From Aquila chrysaetos chrysaetos (Eukaryota; Chordata; Aves; Accipitriformes; Accipitridae), in contig NC_044006.1 of NCBI RefSeq assembly GCF_900496995.4, positions 32,115,120-32,179,119 on the forward strand: a stretch of 64,000 bases of DNA. The letters are read 5' to 3'. A model generated the notes under the pieces. It made no database searches, was not told the DNA's origin, and worked only from the letters and a program-made list of their open reading frames with translations. The translations under genes were made by a program, and so were the position numbers. Below, piece after piece: positions 26,201 through 34,637 of the stretch (position 1 is the stretch's first letter; every line of letters starts with the position of its first letter).

Positions 26201-29200
26201 GGGTAGCAATTATATTTGAAGAGTAGGTCTTTCAAACATATGGCTTCATCTTCCTTAAAGCAACTAAACATCCTACATCGGAAACGGAAGAAAAATTTGG
26301 CCCCTATCTCCAATTCTTTTCTGGCCCAAAGGCTTTGTATCTTTTGCAGCAAGATGGATTTTCCAATTCCTGCATCACCAAAGACATAAATAGTCTCTCC
26401 ATCTTCATTAATTAGCCCAACTGCATCATCAAAAAGGGCTTCTAACTGACACACTTTGCCTAGACTCTCATTGGTAAAACTGACCAGCTCCATAATATTG
26501 TCGGAGTAGATTTCTTCAAGCAGCATCTCTTCCCTCTGAGCGTATGACATAACAAACTTGGAGTCCCGTCCCAGTTCATATCTGAGTTTCTGGCAATACC
26601 TGCTAACTAAAGAGACAGTGAACTATTATTAAAAAGACTATTATTAAAAAGACTATGTATACAATGACCCACCTCTTTGGGAACCGAGAGGGGGTAATAA
26701 ACAAAAGTAATTCTAATGTAAAATTGGTTCTTTGGCAGATTACTTCTATTTATGCCATCATCCCTCTCTTGGGAAATTGAGGTACTAATCAAAGGTAATG
26801 TGTGACCCACCATTTCCTGAAAGCCAGTACTGACACTGCATTGCTTTAAGGGGCTGCTATCCTTCAGCTGAGACTCAAAGCCAAGCCCCTGACCCTTTGT
26901 TAAAGACTGTTTTACTCTCTGCAAAGGCTTATTGGGGTTGTTGGTCACTGATTAGTTTTGGCATCTGCCTTTTCATTGTATTTATATCCTACCTGTGATT
27001 TCTATCAGGTAGGTGGTTATTCTTTCCTAACTTGTTAATTTTTATTATTGTAAATAGAAAGCATGTGTTTTAGAAACCGGGTGCCAGGCACGTCAAAAGA
27101 TTTTTTTAAGATGACAAAAAAAGAGAGTCTCAGTTATTGTGCAATGTTGGCTTGTGTTTTTATTGCAACAGAAACTTCACTTCAGATGGGACCAAAGTAA
27201 TTATTGTATTTATATAGTATGAAAAAACCTCTCAAGAAGAAAACATTTATTTCTGCAATACTTTAACTCTGACTTTTGGTATAACTCATCATTTAGGATC
27301 ACAGAATAATTCAAGTTGGAAGAGACTTCAGAAGGTCTCTAGTGCTACCTCCTGCTCAGAACAAGGTCATTTATGAAATCAGATGAGGTTACTCAGGGCT
27401 TAATCTAGTTGGATCTTGAAAACCTCCAAGTATGGAGACTGCACAGCCTCTCTGGGCAACCTGTCTCATTGCTTGACTGTCCTCGTCATGAAATACTGGC
27501 TATTCCATTGCCAAAACATCACAGTGTTGCTAATAAATTGTAATAGAGGCCTAGAAAATACTACAGCTGGCACAAAGTGGTTATGCCATTATGCTACATA
27601 TCCAAAAACAAACACAGAAAGAGCTTGACTTTAGCAAAACAGGATGTAATATATCAACATGACTGTTGTGTTATACAGTGTGCCTTTTAATTATTTGGCT
27701 ACCACTGCTAGCAAGCACAGCATGTGCACAATTATCTTCCCTGGCTGTGCCTGCCTAGACTCATTCTCATGCCACCTGGTTAGAGCTCCCTATGTAGCAG
27801 AGTAGTTCTAAGGGAAGGGATATAGATGCATGGCCTTACCTGGATCTGTATTTACCACAGGTTTACTACAAATATTCTCTGAAGGCTTGTAACCTATTTC
27901 ATCCAGCCAAGGCTGAAGTTCATAGTAAGCATCAGTGACTTTCTGCAGGACATGGATGAAATATTCTGAAACCTCTTCTCCCTTGCTTTGAACCAAGTCT
28001 AGAATTTTGCGAACCTGAAGAAACACCACATGAAAGATCATTGATACATAGCATTTTATCACAGTTACACTTGTGGACTGCTTTAGGATCCTTTCTGGAC
28101 TGGAACAGGGGATCAAAATCAAAACTGGTGCTTCAAAAACTTGAATTGAAAATCTAGCTCTGAATTTGAACCATCACAACACTCACTGCTGTTTGTATTT
28201 GGATGTTGGAAGAGAGCTGGCTCTGCAAGTTAAGGTCTGAACTTGTAGCTAAATCACATGCTAATCAGAAACAAAATGCATACATACTGCTTCTCAAGAG
28301 GGAACCCAAAGGATTTCCTCAGCCTTGCTAGATAGTGTATTTTAAACCCCATGCTGGCTAAAAAAAAAAGGGGTGGTTTCTCAGTGCCCTAAACTCACCC
28401 TCTGGTTTGTAAATACTCCTGTCACATTTAGATTTACCTCAGGATCTAGCCAGATCCAGAGCAGGGTAGGCAGAATCTCTCTCTGGATCTTAATGCAGAT
28501 CCAAAAACCTATAACTCTTCCTTTTAACACAGCAATGCAATTTTGTAGGCTCTCTTTGTACAATGGACTCACTGCCTGCAACTGTGACTAAAATTAATGG
28601 CTACCAGGCAGTGGCTGGAGCAGTTCATGCCTAAGCATTATCTCGAAAGGCAAGGCAGAGCCTGATCTCTGTGCAACCAGTACACGGCAACCCTAGTACA
28701 AAACCCTCTGCAAGACAGAGCAATCATCTGGGGGCCCCTTTTTGAATGTCTGGATCCTCTTGCTAGAAACAAATGAAGAATTCAGTTCTAAACCAGGCAA
28801 AGGGTTTCTAGAGACTGTGGTCTCTTGTGAGCTTAAAGCAGGGTGAGGTACACACAGCACAGCAAAAACATGGTATTTTTTGACAATTTGTATGCTCTAA
28901 AAAGCAATTTTGTGCCTTCCAGAAAGCTCCCACAGAGTCCACTTCACTTACACTACTGTGGTCTGCTCTCTGTCTCTGCTTAGACTCCTGATGCATGGCC
29001 CCCCCCCTCAGCTTTGTTAAAACAATCATATATATTATGCTGAACAATAAGAAATGGAGATGATCATACAGTGCACATTTATTCAGCTTTGACCCTATAC
29101 ACAGAGTGAGCACTGTGTTACCGTTTCAACTTGCCAGCAAGAATGATTATTTTATGAAAATGTGCACTGTTAGTGAAGTCCAAGGTCCCTGAATTTTTTA

Positions 29201-30132
29201 TGGTTTGCCTGCCTCTAGCTGTGACACTATTCTGAAGCTGCATGACTGGTTGGTCAGGGAAACAAATAAGGAGTTTGTTTTAAGTCATGATGCAAAGAGC
29301 AACTGTGTACATGTGATAATTTTCTCCTATCAAAAAACCTGGAAATAATTTTTGCTGTGTATGTCCAAAGATGAATCAAAACCCCAAATGTGCCAGGATA
29401 TATCAATTTTCCATACAAACATTTACAATGTACATAGGTCTTTAAAGATAAGGGAAGGTGTGCACATAGACAACACACAATCATTAACTTCTAAAATAAT
29501 ATTTAATTTCTGTCTCTCCTTCTCTAAAGCAGGATGATCTGTCCCACAGCATCCTAAAGTAGATTTTCCTTGCAATACTCTGCATAATAACGAAGGCTTG
29601 CATGTAGCTAGCTGCACTCTAACAGCCACTGTGGTCACCTCCTTATCAGAGGACAAAGCTACAGCTGTGGGGACAGAACAGCAATTATCACCCTGCTCAT
29701 TCTTACAGCTACCAACAGGCATTACAAGCAGTGCCAGCCGTCCTGGAAAGAGATGTGCTGGAGACACTTGTCCAGAAGGAACAGGGTGGGGAAACTCCAA
29801 AATAACAAAGATTAGAAAAGACACTAGGCATAAAATTGTCAGATAAGCCCATAAAACCCAGTGGTAAATTGAAAGTAACAAAAAGCTTATGCTGGCTAGT
29901 GAAATAAAAAGAATACCTTATCTGCTTGAGTTGGAAATTGGATAACAATCTCTGCATCTTCAGTGGAGAAGTAGTCATTCTTAATCAAGTTGTCAATCAA
30001 ACACTGTGTGTTTCGGATTCTACTGACCAGAAGTTCTCGATATACCTTCAGCAAAGCAATGAAGGACGGAGGACTTGCTCCTGGAGGTTTTTCCACGGAA
30101 ATCTCCAAGTTAGCACAAAGTTGGCCTTCCAT
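11214..30132 (-). CDS. NOD1: NOD1, cytosolic peptidoglycan sensor (complete, 11 coding exons)
   Basis: Exons run, in transcript order, 30132-29917, 28014-27840, 26606-24803, 22757-22674, 21629-21546, 20069-19986, 17870-17787, 15699-15616, 14988-14905, 12818-12735 and 11286-11214. All introns are GT-AG and all junctions keep frame, giving 2,856 nt and 951 residues (human NOD1 is 953). Domains are CARD about 22-110, NACHT with Walker A GDAGIGKS at 207-214 and Walker B FTFDGFDE ending near 293, winged-helix/linker, then LRRs from about 690 to the C-terminus EERIICF. The family senses gamma-D-Glu-meso-DAP peptides in the cytosol, oligomerises, and recruits RIPK2 by CARD-CARD contact to activate NF-kB. 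Birds are reported to lack NOD2, which would make NOD1 the main NOD-type sensor. I chose the ATG at 30132 because an apparent in-frame start 27 nt upstream is a GTG. I see no frameshift or premature stop. Confidence 0.97.
12460..12530. repeat. Possible old amniote interspersed repeat fragment
   Basis: The words GGCCCCAATTCTGCAGACAC match, by memory, a very old repeat family common in turtles, crocodilians and birds (GGCCCNATTCTGCAAACAC-type). It lies in the last NOD1 intron but one. The family name was not established and the boundaries are rough. Confidence 0.3.
12735..12818 (-). CDS. NOD1: NOD1 LRR exon (coding exon 10)
   Basis: This 84-nt phase 2-2 exon encodes LIQNQITAKGVKYLSEALKE then NTAIKEVC. 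The acceptor has a T-rich tract ending TTTTTAG and the donor is GTAAAG. It is the last full LRR unit before the C-terminal cap exon. Confidence 0.95.
13310..13375. repeat. Possible old amniote interspersed repeat fragment
   Basis: ACTGAATTCCACCGGTATGA and the following AGCAGGTGCAAGTCCCAGTG resemble the same ancient family seen at 12460. They would be its reverse-oriented segment, with motifs for 'ordinary' phrases such as GGTGCAA and CCAGTG. It is intronic to NOD1. This is a weak, memory-based match. Confidence 0.25.
14905..14988 (-). CDS. NOD1: NOD1 LRR exon (coding exon 9)
   Basis: This 84-nt phase 2-2 exon encodes LTKNELDDEAAMSFAEMLKV then NKKLVHLW. The acceptor is CCCACTTAG and the donor is a consensus GTGAGT. 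The leucine spacing LxxNxL and the FAEML helix fit the ribonuclease-inhibitor type of LRR. Confidence 0.95.
15616..15699 (-). CDS. NOD1: NOD1 LRR exon (coding exon 8)
   Basis: This 84-nt phase 2-2 exon encodes LAFNGITTEGGKSIAEAMQH then NNSVKIFW. The acceptor is CTTCGCAG and the donor is GTAATT, again non-consensus at +4 to +5. The final Trp, split with the next exon, aligns with a conserved Trp of the human ligand-sensing face. Confidence 0.94.
17787..17870 (-). CDS. NOD1: NOD1 LRR exon (coding exon 7)
   Basis: This 84-nt phase 2-2 exon encodes MWGNQVGDEGAKAFAEALRN and then HPTLTNV. The MWGNQ word is diagnostic for NOD1 and carries the conserved Trp818. The acceptor is CTTCATCAG and the donor is GTAAAA, which is weaker than those of neighbouring exons. 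About 100 nt upstream on the transcript there is an intronic run of 27 G (plus-strand C run 17973-17999). Confidence 0.94.
17930..17999. repeat. Pyrimidine tract ending in 27 consecutive C
   Basis: A polypyrimidine stretch from about 17936 ends in 27 uninterrupted C (17973-17999). On the NOD1 transcript strand this is a G run upstream of the LRR exon at 17870. Such runs can form G-quadruplexes in RNA and are often mis-sized in assemblies. Confidence 0.9.
19986..20069 (-). CDS. NOD1: NOD1 LRR exon (coding exon 6)
   Basis: This 84-nt phase 2-2 exon encodes K-IGANKITSEGGKCLAQAIQ then KSKTMFEIG. The acceptor is TTTTGTGCAG and the donor is a consensus GTAAGT. It includes Lys788, Gly790, Glu814 and, across the junction, Gly816. 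These align with residues of the concave LRR surface discussed for DAP-peptide sensing. Confidence 0.95.
20870..20985 (+). repeat. MIR-like tRNA-derived SINE fragment
   Basis: The segment with AGTGGCAGAACAAGGACTAG followed by AACCCACAAGTCCCTGGCTG resembles the MIR/core-SINE signature (GTGGCAGAGCTGGGATTAGAACCC-type, then a CCTCTGACTCC-type region). It is intronic to NOD1. MIR relatives are ancient amniote SINEs and exist as degenerate copies in birds. Boundaries are approximate. Confidence 0.5.
21546..21629 (-). CDS. NOD1: NOD1 LRR exon (coding exon 5)
   Basis: This 84-nt phase 2-2 exon encodes LYNNQITDVGAKYVAKLIEE and then CSSLEYVK across the next junction. The acceptor is TTCTTTAAG and the donor is GTATGT. 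Its end carries Tyr786, where human NOD1 has a His that mutational work has linked to ligand sensing (residue assignment from memory). Confidence 0.95.
22674..22757 (-). CDS. NOD1: NOD1 LRR exon (coding exon 4)
   Basis: This 84-nt exon encodes one leucine-rich repeat, L-SVNQVTDHGVKILYEELSKY, then QIVTFLG. It is bounded by a CATTCCAG acceptor and a GTACGT donor. The split codon AG|G restores Arg732. Both ends are phase 2, so it can be removed without changing the reading frame. Confidence 0.95.
24803..26606 (-). CDS. NOD1: NOD1 coding exon 3: NACHT ATPase and linker
   Basis: This single 1,804-nt exon encodes residues 131-731. It begins V-SRYCQKLRYELGRDSKFV. It contains Walker A GDAGIGKS (207-214), the FFFRFRCRMFSCF segment, Walker B with acidic FDGFDE (to 293), the KILTARTG sensor-like motif, and NPNLCSLCSVPLFCWIIF. 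Its end carries the first LRR units (ALDLDNNNINDYGV). One giant NACHT exon is typical of NLR genes. The acceptor is CTCTTTAG and the donor is GTAGGA. A tandem 15-bp duplication lies just upstream of the acceptor (26623-26652). Confidence 0.96.
26623..26652. repeat. Perfect 15-bp tandem duplication beside NOD1 exon 3
   Basis: The unit CTATTATTAAAAAGA occurs twice back to back (26623-26637 and 26638-26652). On the NOD1 strand it reads as two copies of TCTTTTTAATAATAG. It lies 17-46 nt upstream of the exon 3 acceptor, inside the branch-point and polypyrimidine zone. Confidence 0.95.
27296..27510 (-). mobile_element. CR1 LINE 3' fragment in NOD1 intron
   Basis: The interval starts with GGATCACAGAATAATTCAAG, TTGGAAGAGACTTCAGAAGG and continues with CTCCAAGTATGGAGACTGCA and CCTCTCTGGGCAACCTGT. 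These are the reverse-complement words of an avian CR1 3' end, so the element lies in minus orientation, the same strand as NOD1. It is diverged and 5'-truncated. The far boundary near 27500 is approximate because similarity fades. Confidence 0.85.
27840..28014 (-). CDS. NOD1: NOD1 coding exon 2: second half of CARD
   Basis: This 175-nt exon covers residues 73-130 plus one base. It reads VRKILDLVQSKGEEVSEYF and continues to the linker KPVVNTDP. The acceptor is TTTCTTCAG and the donor is GTAAGG. It starts in phase 0 and ends in phase 1, matching exon 3 exactly. The KGEEVSE segment is strongly conserved in NOD1 CARDs, which bind the CARD of RIPK2. Confidence 0.95.
28015..29916 (-). other. NOD1 intron between the two CARD exons
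   Basis: This is intronic sequence with GT-AG ends (donor GTATTC, acceptor TTTCTTCAG). I see no exon, RNA gene or identifiable repeat inside it. Open frames within it are chance or continuation of the flanking exons. Confidence 0.8.
29917..30132 (-). CDS. NOD1: NOD1 coding exon 1: start and first half of CARD
   Basis: This exon encodes residues 1-72, starting MEGQLCANLEIS and including the CARD helices with RELLVSRIRNTQCLIDNL and NDYFSTEDAEIV. The splice donor is GTATTC after the AAG codon (phase 0). A plausible acceptor, a pyrimidine-rich run ending CTCAG, lies only 2 nt before the ATG, so the exon probably begins at 30134. The N-terminal 20 residues differ from mammals and are Pro/Ser-rich; the conserved CARD begins near residue 24. 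Confidence 0.92.
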
Positions 30133-33100
30133 AGCTGAGATAGCAAGAAGCTGCTCCACCTAGACTCATCTTTGACAAACTGTCCATTTGCAGTGAGAAG
30201 TCAGCTTGGAGTTAACTTCGGGGAAACAGGCAATCTGTCCTTCACATGACTGAGCCTATAAAAAGTTAATTGTATAGAACCTCAGTTTAAACCTTATTCT
30301 ATGAAGATACATCCTTCAATTAGCCATCGAAGAATACTTCCAACCTCTGCGTAATATCACGGCCGACTTATTAATAAGTTTCTTCCTCAGGTACTTCCAT
30401 TTATTTGTTCAGGTTTTGGAAAAAAAATACCTACAGCAGGCAGTCTCCCTTCTGTACCAGTATTTTACTCTAGCTTGCCTCAAACACCACCACTGTCATT
30501 TGCTTTAACTGCCTGTTCCTAGTGCATAATTTAATATTTTTTATTAGCTTTTCATGTTTCAGTAGACAAAGCAGGGCATCTGTCCAAACATATCTGGACA
30601 AGTAAATAAATGGAATAAAATTATATTTCATAGCAATTAATTTTGTATAAGGAATTAATTTATAGTAGCAATTCACTTTGCTTTTTCTGTGTTACAACAA
30701 CAGACCCTGTATAAACTGTTGCCAATATGATAACTGTCCCTGTAAGCAAGGCCTTGTGAACTCTTGAGACAGTTTTAGCTAAAGTAGGAAAAAGCATTTA
30801 GCTTCAGGGCACCAGGTTTGAGAGGCAGTAGTGAGACTGTGGGAAAGCCACTGATCAGATGTTTCTGTTAAGAAAGCCAAGAGTAAAATGATGCTAACAG
30901 TGAAAATGCTGCTGCAGATTTCAGAGCTACTACACCACTTAGGGGCACAGAGCACGTCATATGTCCTCAAGCTATTGAGCACGTAAAACAGGGAAAATAT
31001 CATTGCATTGGTTTAATTTGGTTAATCTCATCAAATTCAGGTGAGTAACCATAAAAGTTAAAAATACAGTTTTTCAGAATCTGAAAAATAACAATGTTAC
31101 AGAAAAGACTGAAATAAGTGATTGTAAATATACAAGATCCCATCTCTAGTGATTCACACAAAAAAATCTGTACCTCTCCTTCAGCAGGAATTGCACAGAA
31201 TAACTAAATTCACAGACTCTTCCCCATATGATGAACCAGGCCTGGAAGACAGCACCACAATTCATATTCAATACTGGATTGGGCATCCAACCCACCTCCA
31301 ACTTCATAAAGGGAAGAGATTGCATACAATACAGCTTGTAATGAAGATACCAATTTAAAGCCTGTGCAAACACTTAGGCTTGAATGCCTGACCTCAGCCC
31401 CTGTATGTACACCTAGAGACACAACATGATCATTAACTCAGACAGCTACAGGCTCAGGAAACCCTCTCATTGCTGTAGAGATGTTTAGAAACCATACTCT
31501 TTAGCATGAATGCTCTCTCCTTGTCTACAAATGTATATGCTGTGTATGCCCTCCTTCTCTATACCAGCTCTTGAGAGCTCTTTTTAGATGGCCATTTATT
31601 CCCATTTTTCTTTACAAGGCATAAAGCAGTAGGAATCAGGATCAGACTGCTCTCTATTGTATTACTAAGGTTTTTTTTTTAATTGCAGTTAATATACCAT
31701 ACAGCAGGCATGAAGTTATATCGTAATTACAATTCAACAATAAGTTCATTTAGGTACTATTTAGGTACAAACCTTGCACATATAATTTCCCATGCAAAAA
31801 GCAGGTTTTTTTGCAAGATCACAACTCAGTCACCTCCACATAGACGATAAGAATTTGCATGATCTACACAAATTACTGGCACCCTCCAGTAACAGGTAAA
31901 ATGTACTGTTGCTTCAGCAGGTCAAGTGATATTTGGAAGAATGTTCTTAGATTCTGATTACAGTCATATTAATAAAAAGAAAACACAAAGCCCTTCTTCA
32001 ACAGTTCTGTAAAGGTGCCAGCTCTGCTGCTGCAAAATTCTCTCACAATTTCCCAAGACGTTTACATTGCCAGCAAACTTTCCAAATGCTCCCCAGCACT
32101 GCCCTGGCAAGCTGTAACTGAGCCCTGCCAGCTCACAGATTCTTCTAGGTGACCTGCTACTGGAACAAAAACAAACTAACTTCTATGGGTTTTCCATACC
32201 AGAAGCTGCAGTCTGAATCCATGTAGCTTCTCCTGCTTGATCCTGGAGAAAGACATGGTTTATACTACTGCATTTTAGTGATACTACCTGTCTACACTTA
32301 GAACCACATGGCAAACTAGCTTAGCTCCTCTGATTTCAGGAGACCCAATAGGTCCTAACTTACAGTTGCTCACCTGCACAGATGCAGATAACCGCATTAA
32401 AAGTCAAGCCCTCCAAAGGCTGAGACCAGGCAAAACCCCAGCACAACTGTTTTGGATCACAGCCAACTCCAAAACTGCAAAACTCTTTCAACCAAAGGGA
32501 ATGTAACCAAGCGATCTGACTTTCTTACCACATGAGTAAGTGACTGCATCTACTCAGACAAATCAACCTTTCATTATGCCATTCACATGACCCACCAGAT
32601 GAAGTGGCTGATTTCTGAGTCACTCAGCTTCCTAGAAGCCACACTGGCACATCTCTTTGTTCAAGAAAGCTCATTCCATAAATGAACTCTATCATGAAGA
32701 CCAAACAATGCTGAAAACATCATTTACTCTAAAGCTTTTGCAAGCTTTTAGTTAAAGAGATAGAGACACCTTAAAATACATGAAATAAAAATATTAACCC
32801 TTCTCTTTCAAGATACTGCATCTACCCAACGTTCCCTACTTGCTTTGGTTATTCTAGGACCACATTATCCTAATGCATTTTCTTTCTTTCTACTTTGTGA
32901 GAAGAACTGAGACAAACATCCAAGAAACCATAATAAGGAACCAAAGTGCTGTCATGTGTACAAAACAAAGTGTTTTCTTCACTCTTTCAGATCCATCTAC
33001 AAAGAGTATAAGAAAAGAAAGAAGAAATACAACAAAAGGACAAGAACATGGAAGACATGGAAAGATCAGAAGGTCTCGAAAATGCCTGCCCTGCATCTGA

Positions 33101-34590
33101 CTAAGTCCAAGTCAGTACAGAACCTGGTTGGTACTGGAAGGGGTGTGCATACGTATGCTGCAGGAAAAAGCATGTTCCCTTTCACACAGGGTGACCTGCA
33201 AGAGAGTAGAGAAACAAGAAAGCAATCAAAAAAGAATATAAAGTAAGGCTAAGCATTAGGGGAGAAAAGGAGAAAGAGCAAAAATGCCGAGCAGGGAACT
33301 CACAGTTTGCAATACGAATTCTGTGCATGATGACGTACTCAGTGATATTTTTCAGTGGCAATATTAACTTTAAGGCAAAAAAGCCACACCACCCAGTAGA
33401 AAACTGCAATTGGAGAAAACAGCAATTTTCATCAGTCTCTTAATAAGAAAAAATGGAAATTTCCACCATCCATAGAATAAGAAAATGCCACATCAGATGA
33501 GGAGCTGAACACCTTAAACAGTGCTGGAACAGAAACATTTCCTGCCACATGTTAGTTAAGAGCAAGGCAGGTATGTGCACATTTGTAGCAAAGTGTATCA
33601 GATACATGAAGAAACTTCAGGTCCTACTCAGACTAAAGTAAACACAAAATTTTTCTACAGTAGCAGTTCTAGGTGCAACAGCACCTAAAAGTCCTGATCA
33701 GCATGAGAAACATGCTTGTTCTCCGAGAGAAACACACTGCAGGTAAGATTCTGATGTATACGATTCTGTTTTGCTTGGGTGGTTTTTTTGTTGTTTTTTT
33801 TTTTTAAACACGAGGCCAACGTGATCATGTCATGAGGTCTCCGACTTATCTGCAAGTCCATCACCTCTTGGAAGGAGTCCCAGCTTCCATCCTGCTTTAA
33901 CATGAGTCCTTTCAGTGAGGGATCACAAGGTTACAAAGGACCAAGTCTCTTGTTAGAAGGATCTGTTAGTTTTACAATGCTAGGTTACACATCTGGTGTG
34001 TTTAAAGATAAATGCTTATGCAACTTAAAAATACGCATTGAAAGCATATAGTTGAAGTGCACATAGTGTTCTTTGCCTTATCTTGGGCACTCCAGATGCT
34101 GGATTCAATTCCAGTGCAATTTTTGTGACTGATGTGGCATCAGTCATGGGGACACTGTTAGAAAAGACTAAGACATACATTAATGTGAGACACCTCAGTG
34201 CACTGACCAAGGTCTAAGAACATCCACTGTTGAGAACTGCTGCCTCATTTCTGGAACTGTTCCATTTCTGAAAGGGATAATGAATAAAATAATTTTTCTG
34301 AAAGCCACCTTAAGGCTCTTACAATCCTTTGTAAAATATTACTAAGATATGGTAAAGACAGATCACCTGTTCTAACAGCAACGGCTTGTGAACACATCTA
34401 TTTAGAGAAATGAGCATTACCACTGAGGTTTGTACACAGAAAGGTATGTACAGAAGGAGAAAGGGAAAGATTTGCAAGCTTGATACAGTAGCTGAAACAA
34501 AAGAACACCGAAGGAGGAATGGAGAGAGACAAGAGAGATGATACCCAGGCAAAGCAGGAGTCTAGGATGGGGAGAAGACAGGAGACTCAC
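30133..34590 (-). other. NOD1 5' non-coding intron region
   Basis: This lies between the coding start and the predicted untranslated exon. It contains a further strong minus-strand acceptor at 33195/33196, with a long pyrimidine tract then CTCTTGCAG. No equally strong donor follows it (candidates are GTATGC near 33150 and GTTCTG near 33120), so an alternative exon there is only possible. No protein-coding gene was recognised. Confidence 0.5.
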
Positions 34591-34637
34591 TTATGGGGAA
34601 AAGCTTCTTATGTGGGAACAGAATGGACTTCTTGCTC
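34591..34637 (-). other. NOD1: Predicted untranslated NOD1 exon
   Basis: A 47-nt minus-strand segment is flanked by an excellent acceptor (TTTTTTATTTTTCCCTCTCAG) and a consensus donor GTGAGT. It lies between the CpG-island first exon and the coding start and contains no ATG. If spliced to the acceptor at 30134 it would place AACTATGG at the start codon, with A at -3 and G at +4, a strong initiation context. This assignment rests on splice signals only. Confidence 0.6.

Noticed and set aside
30133-30159. N-terminal extension of NOD1 starting MEQLLAISA
   Set aside because: The first codon is GTG, not ATG, and a good acceptor lies between it and the ATG at 30132. Animal genes rarely start at GTG in this way.
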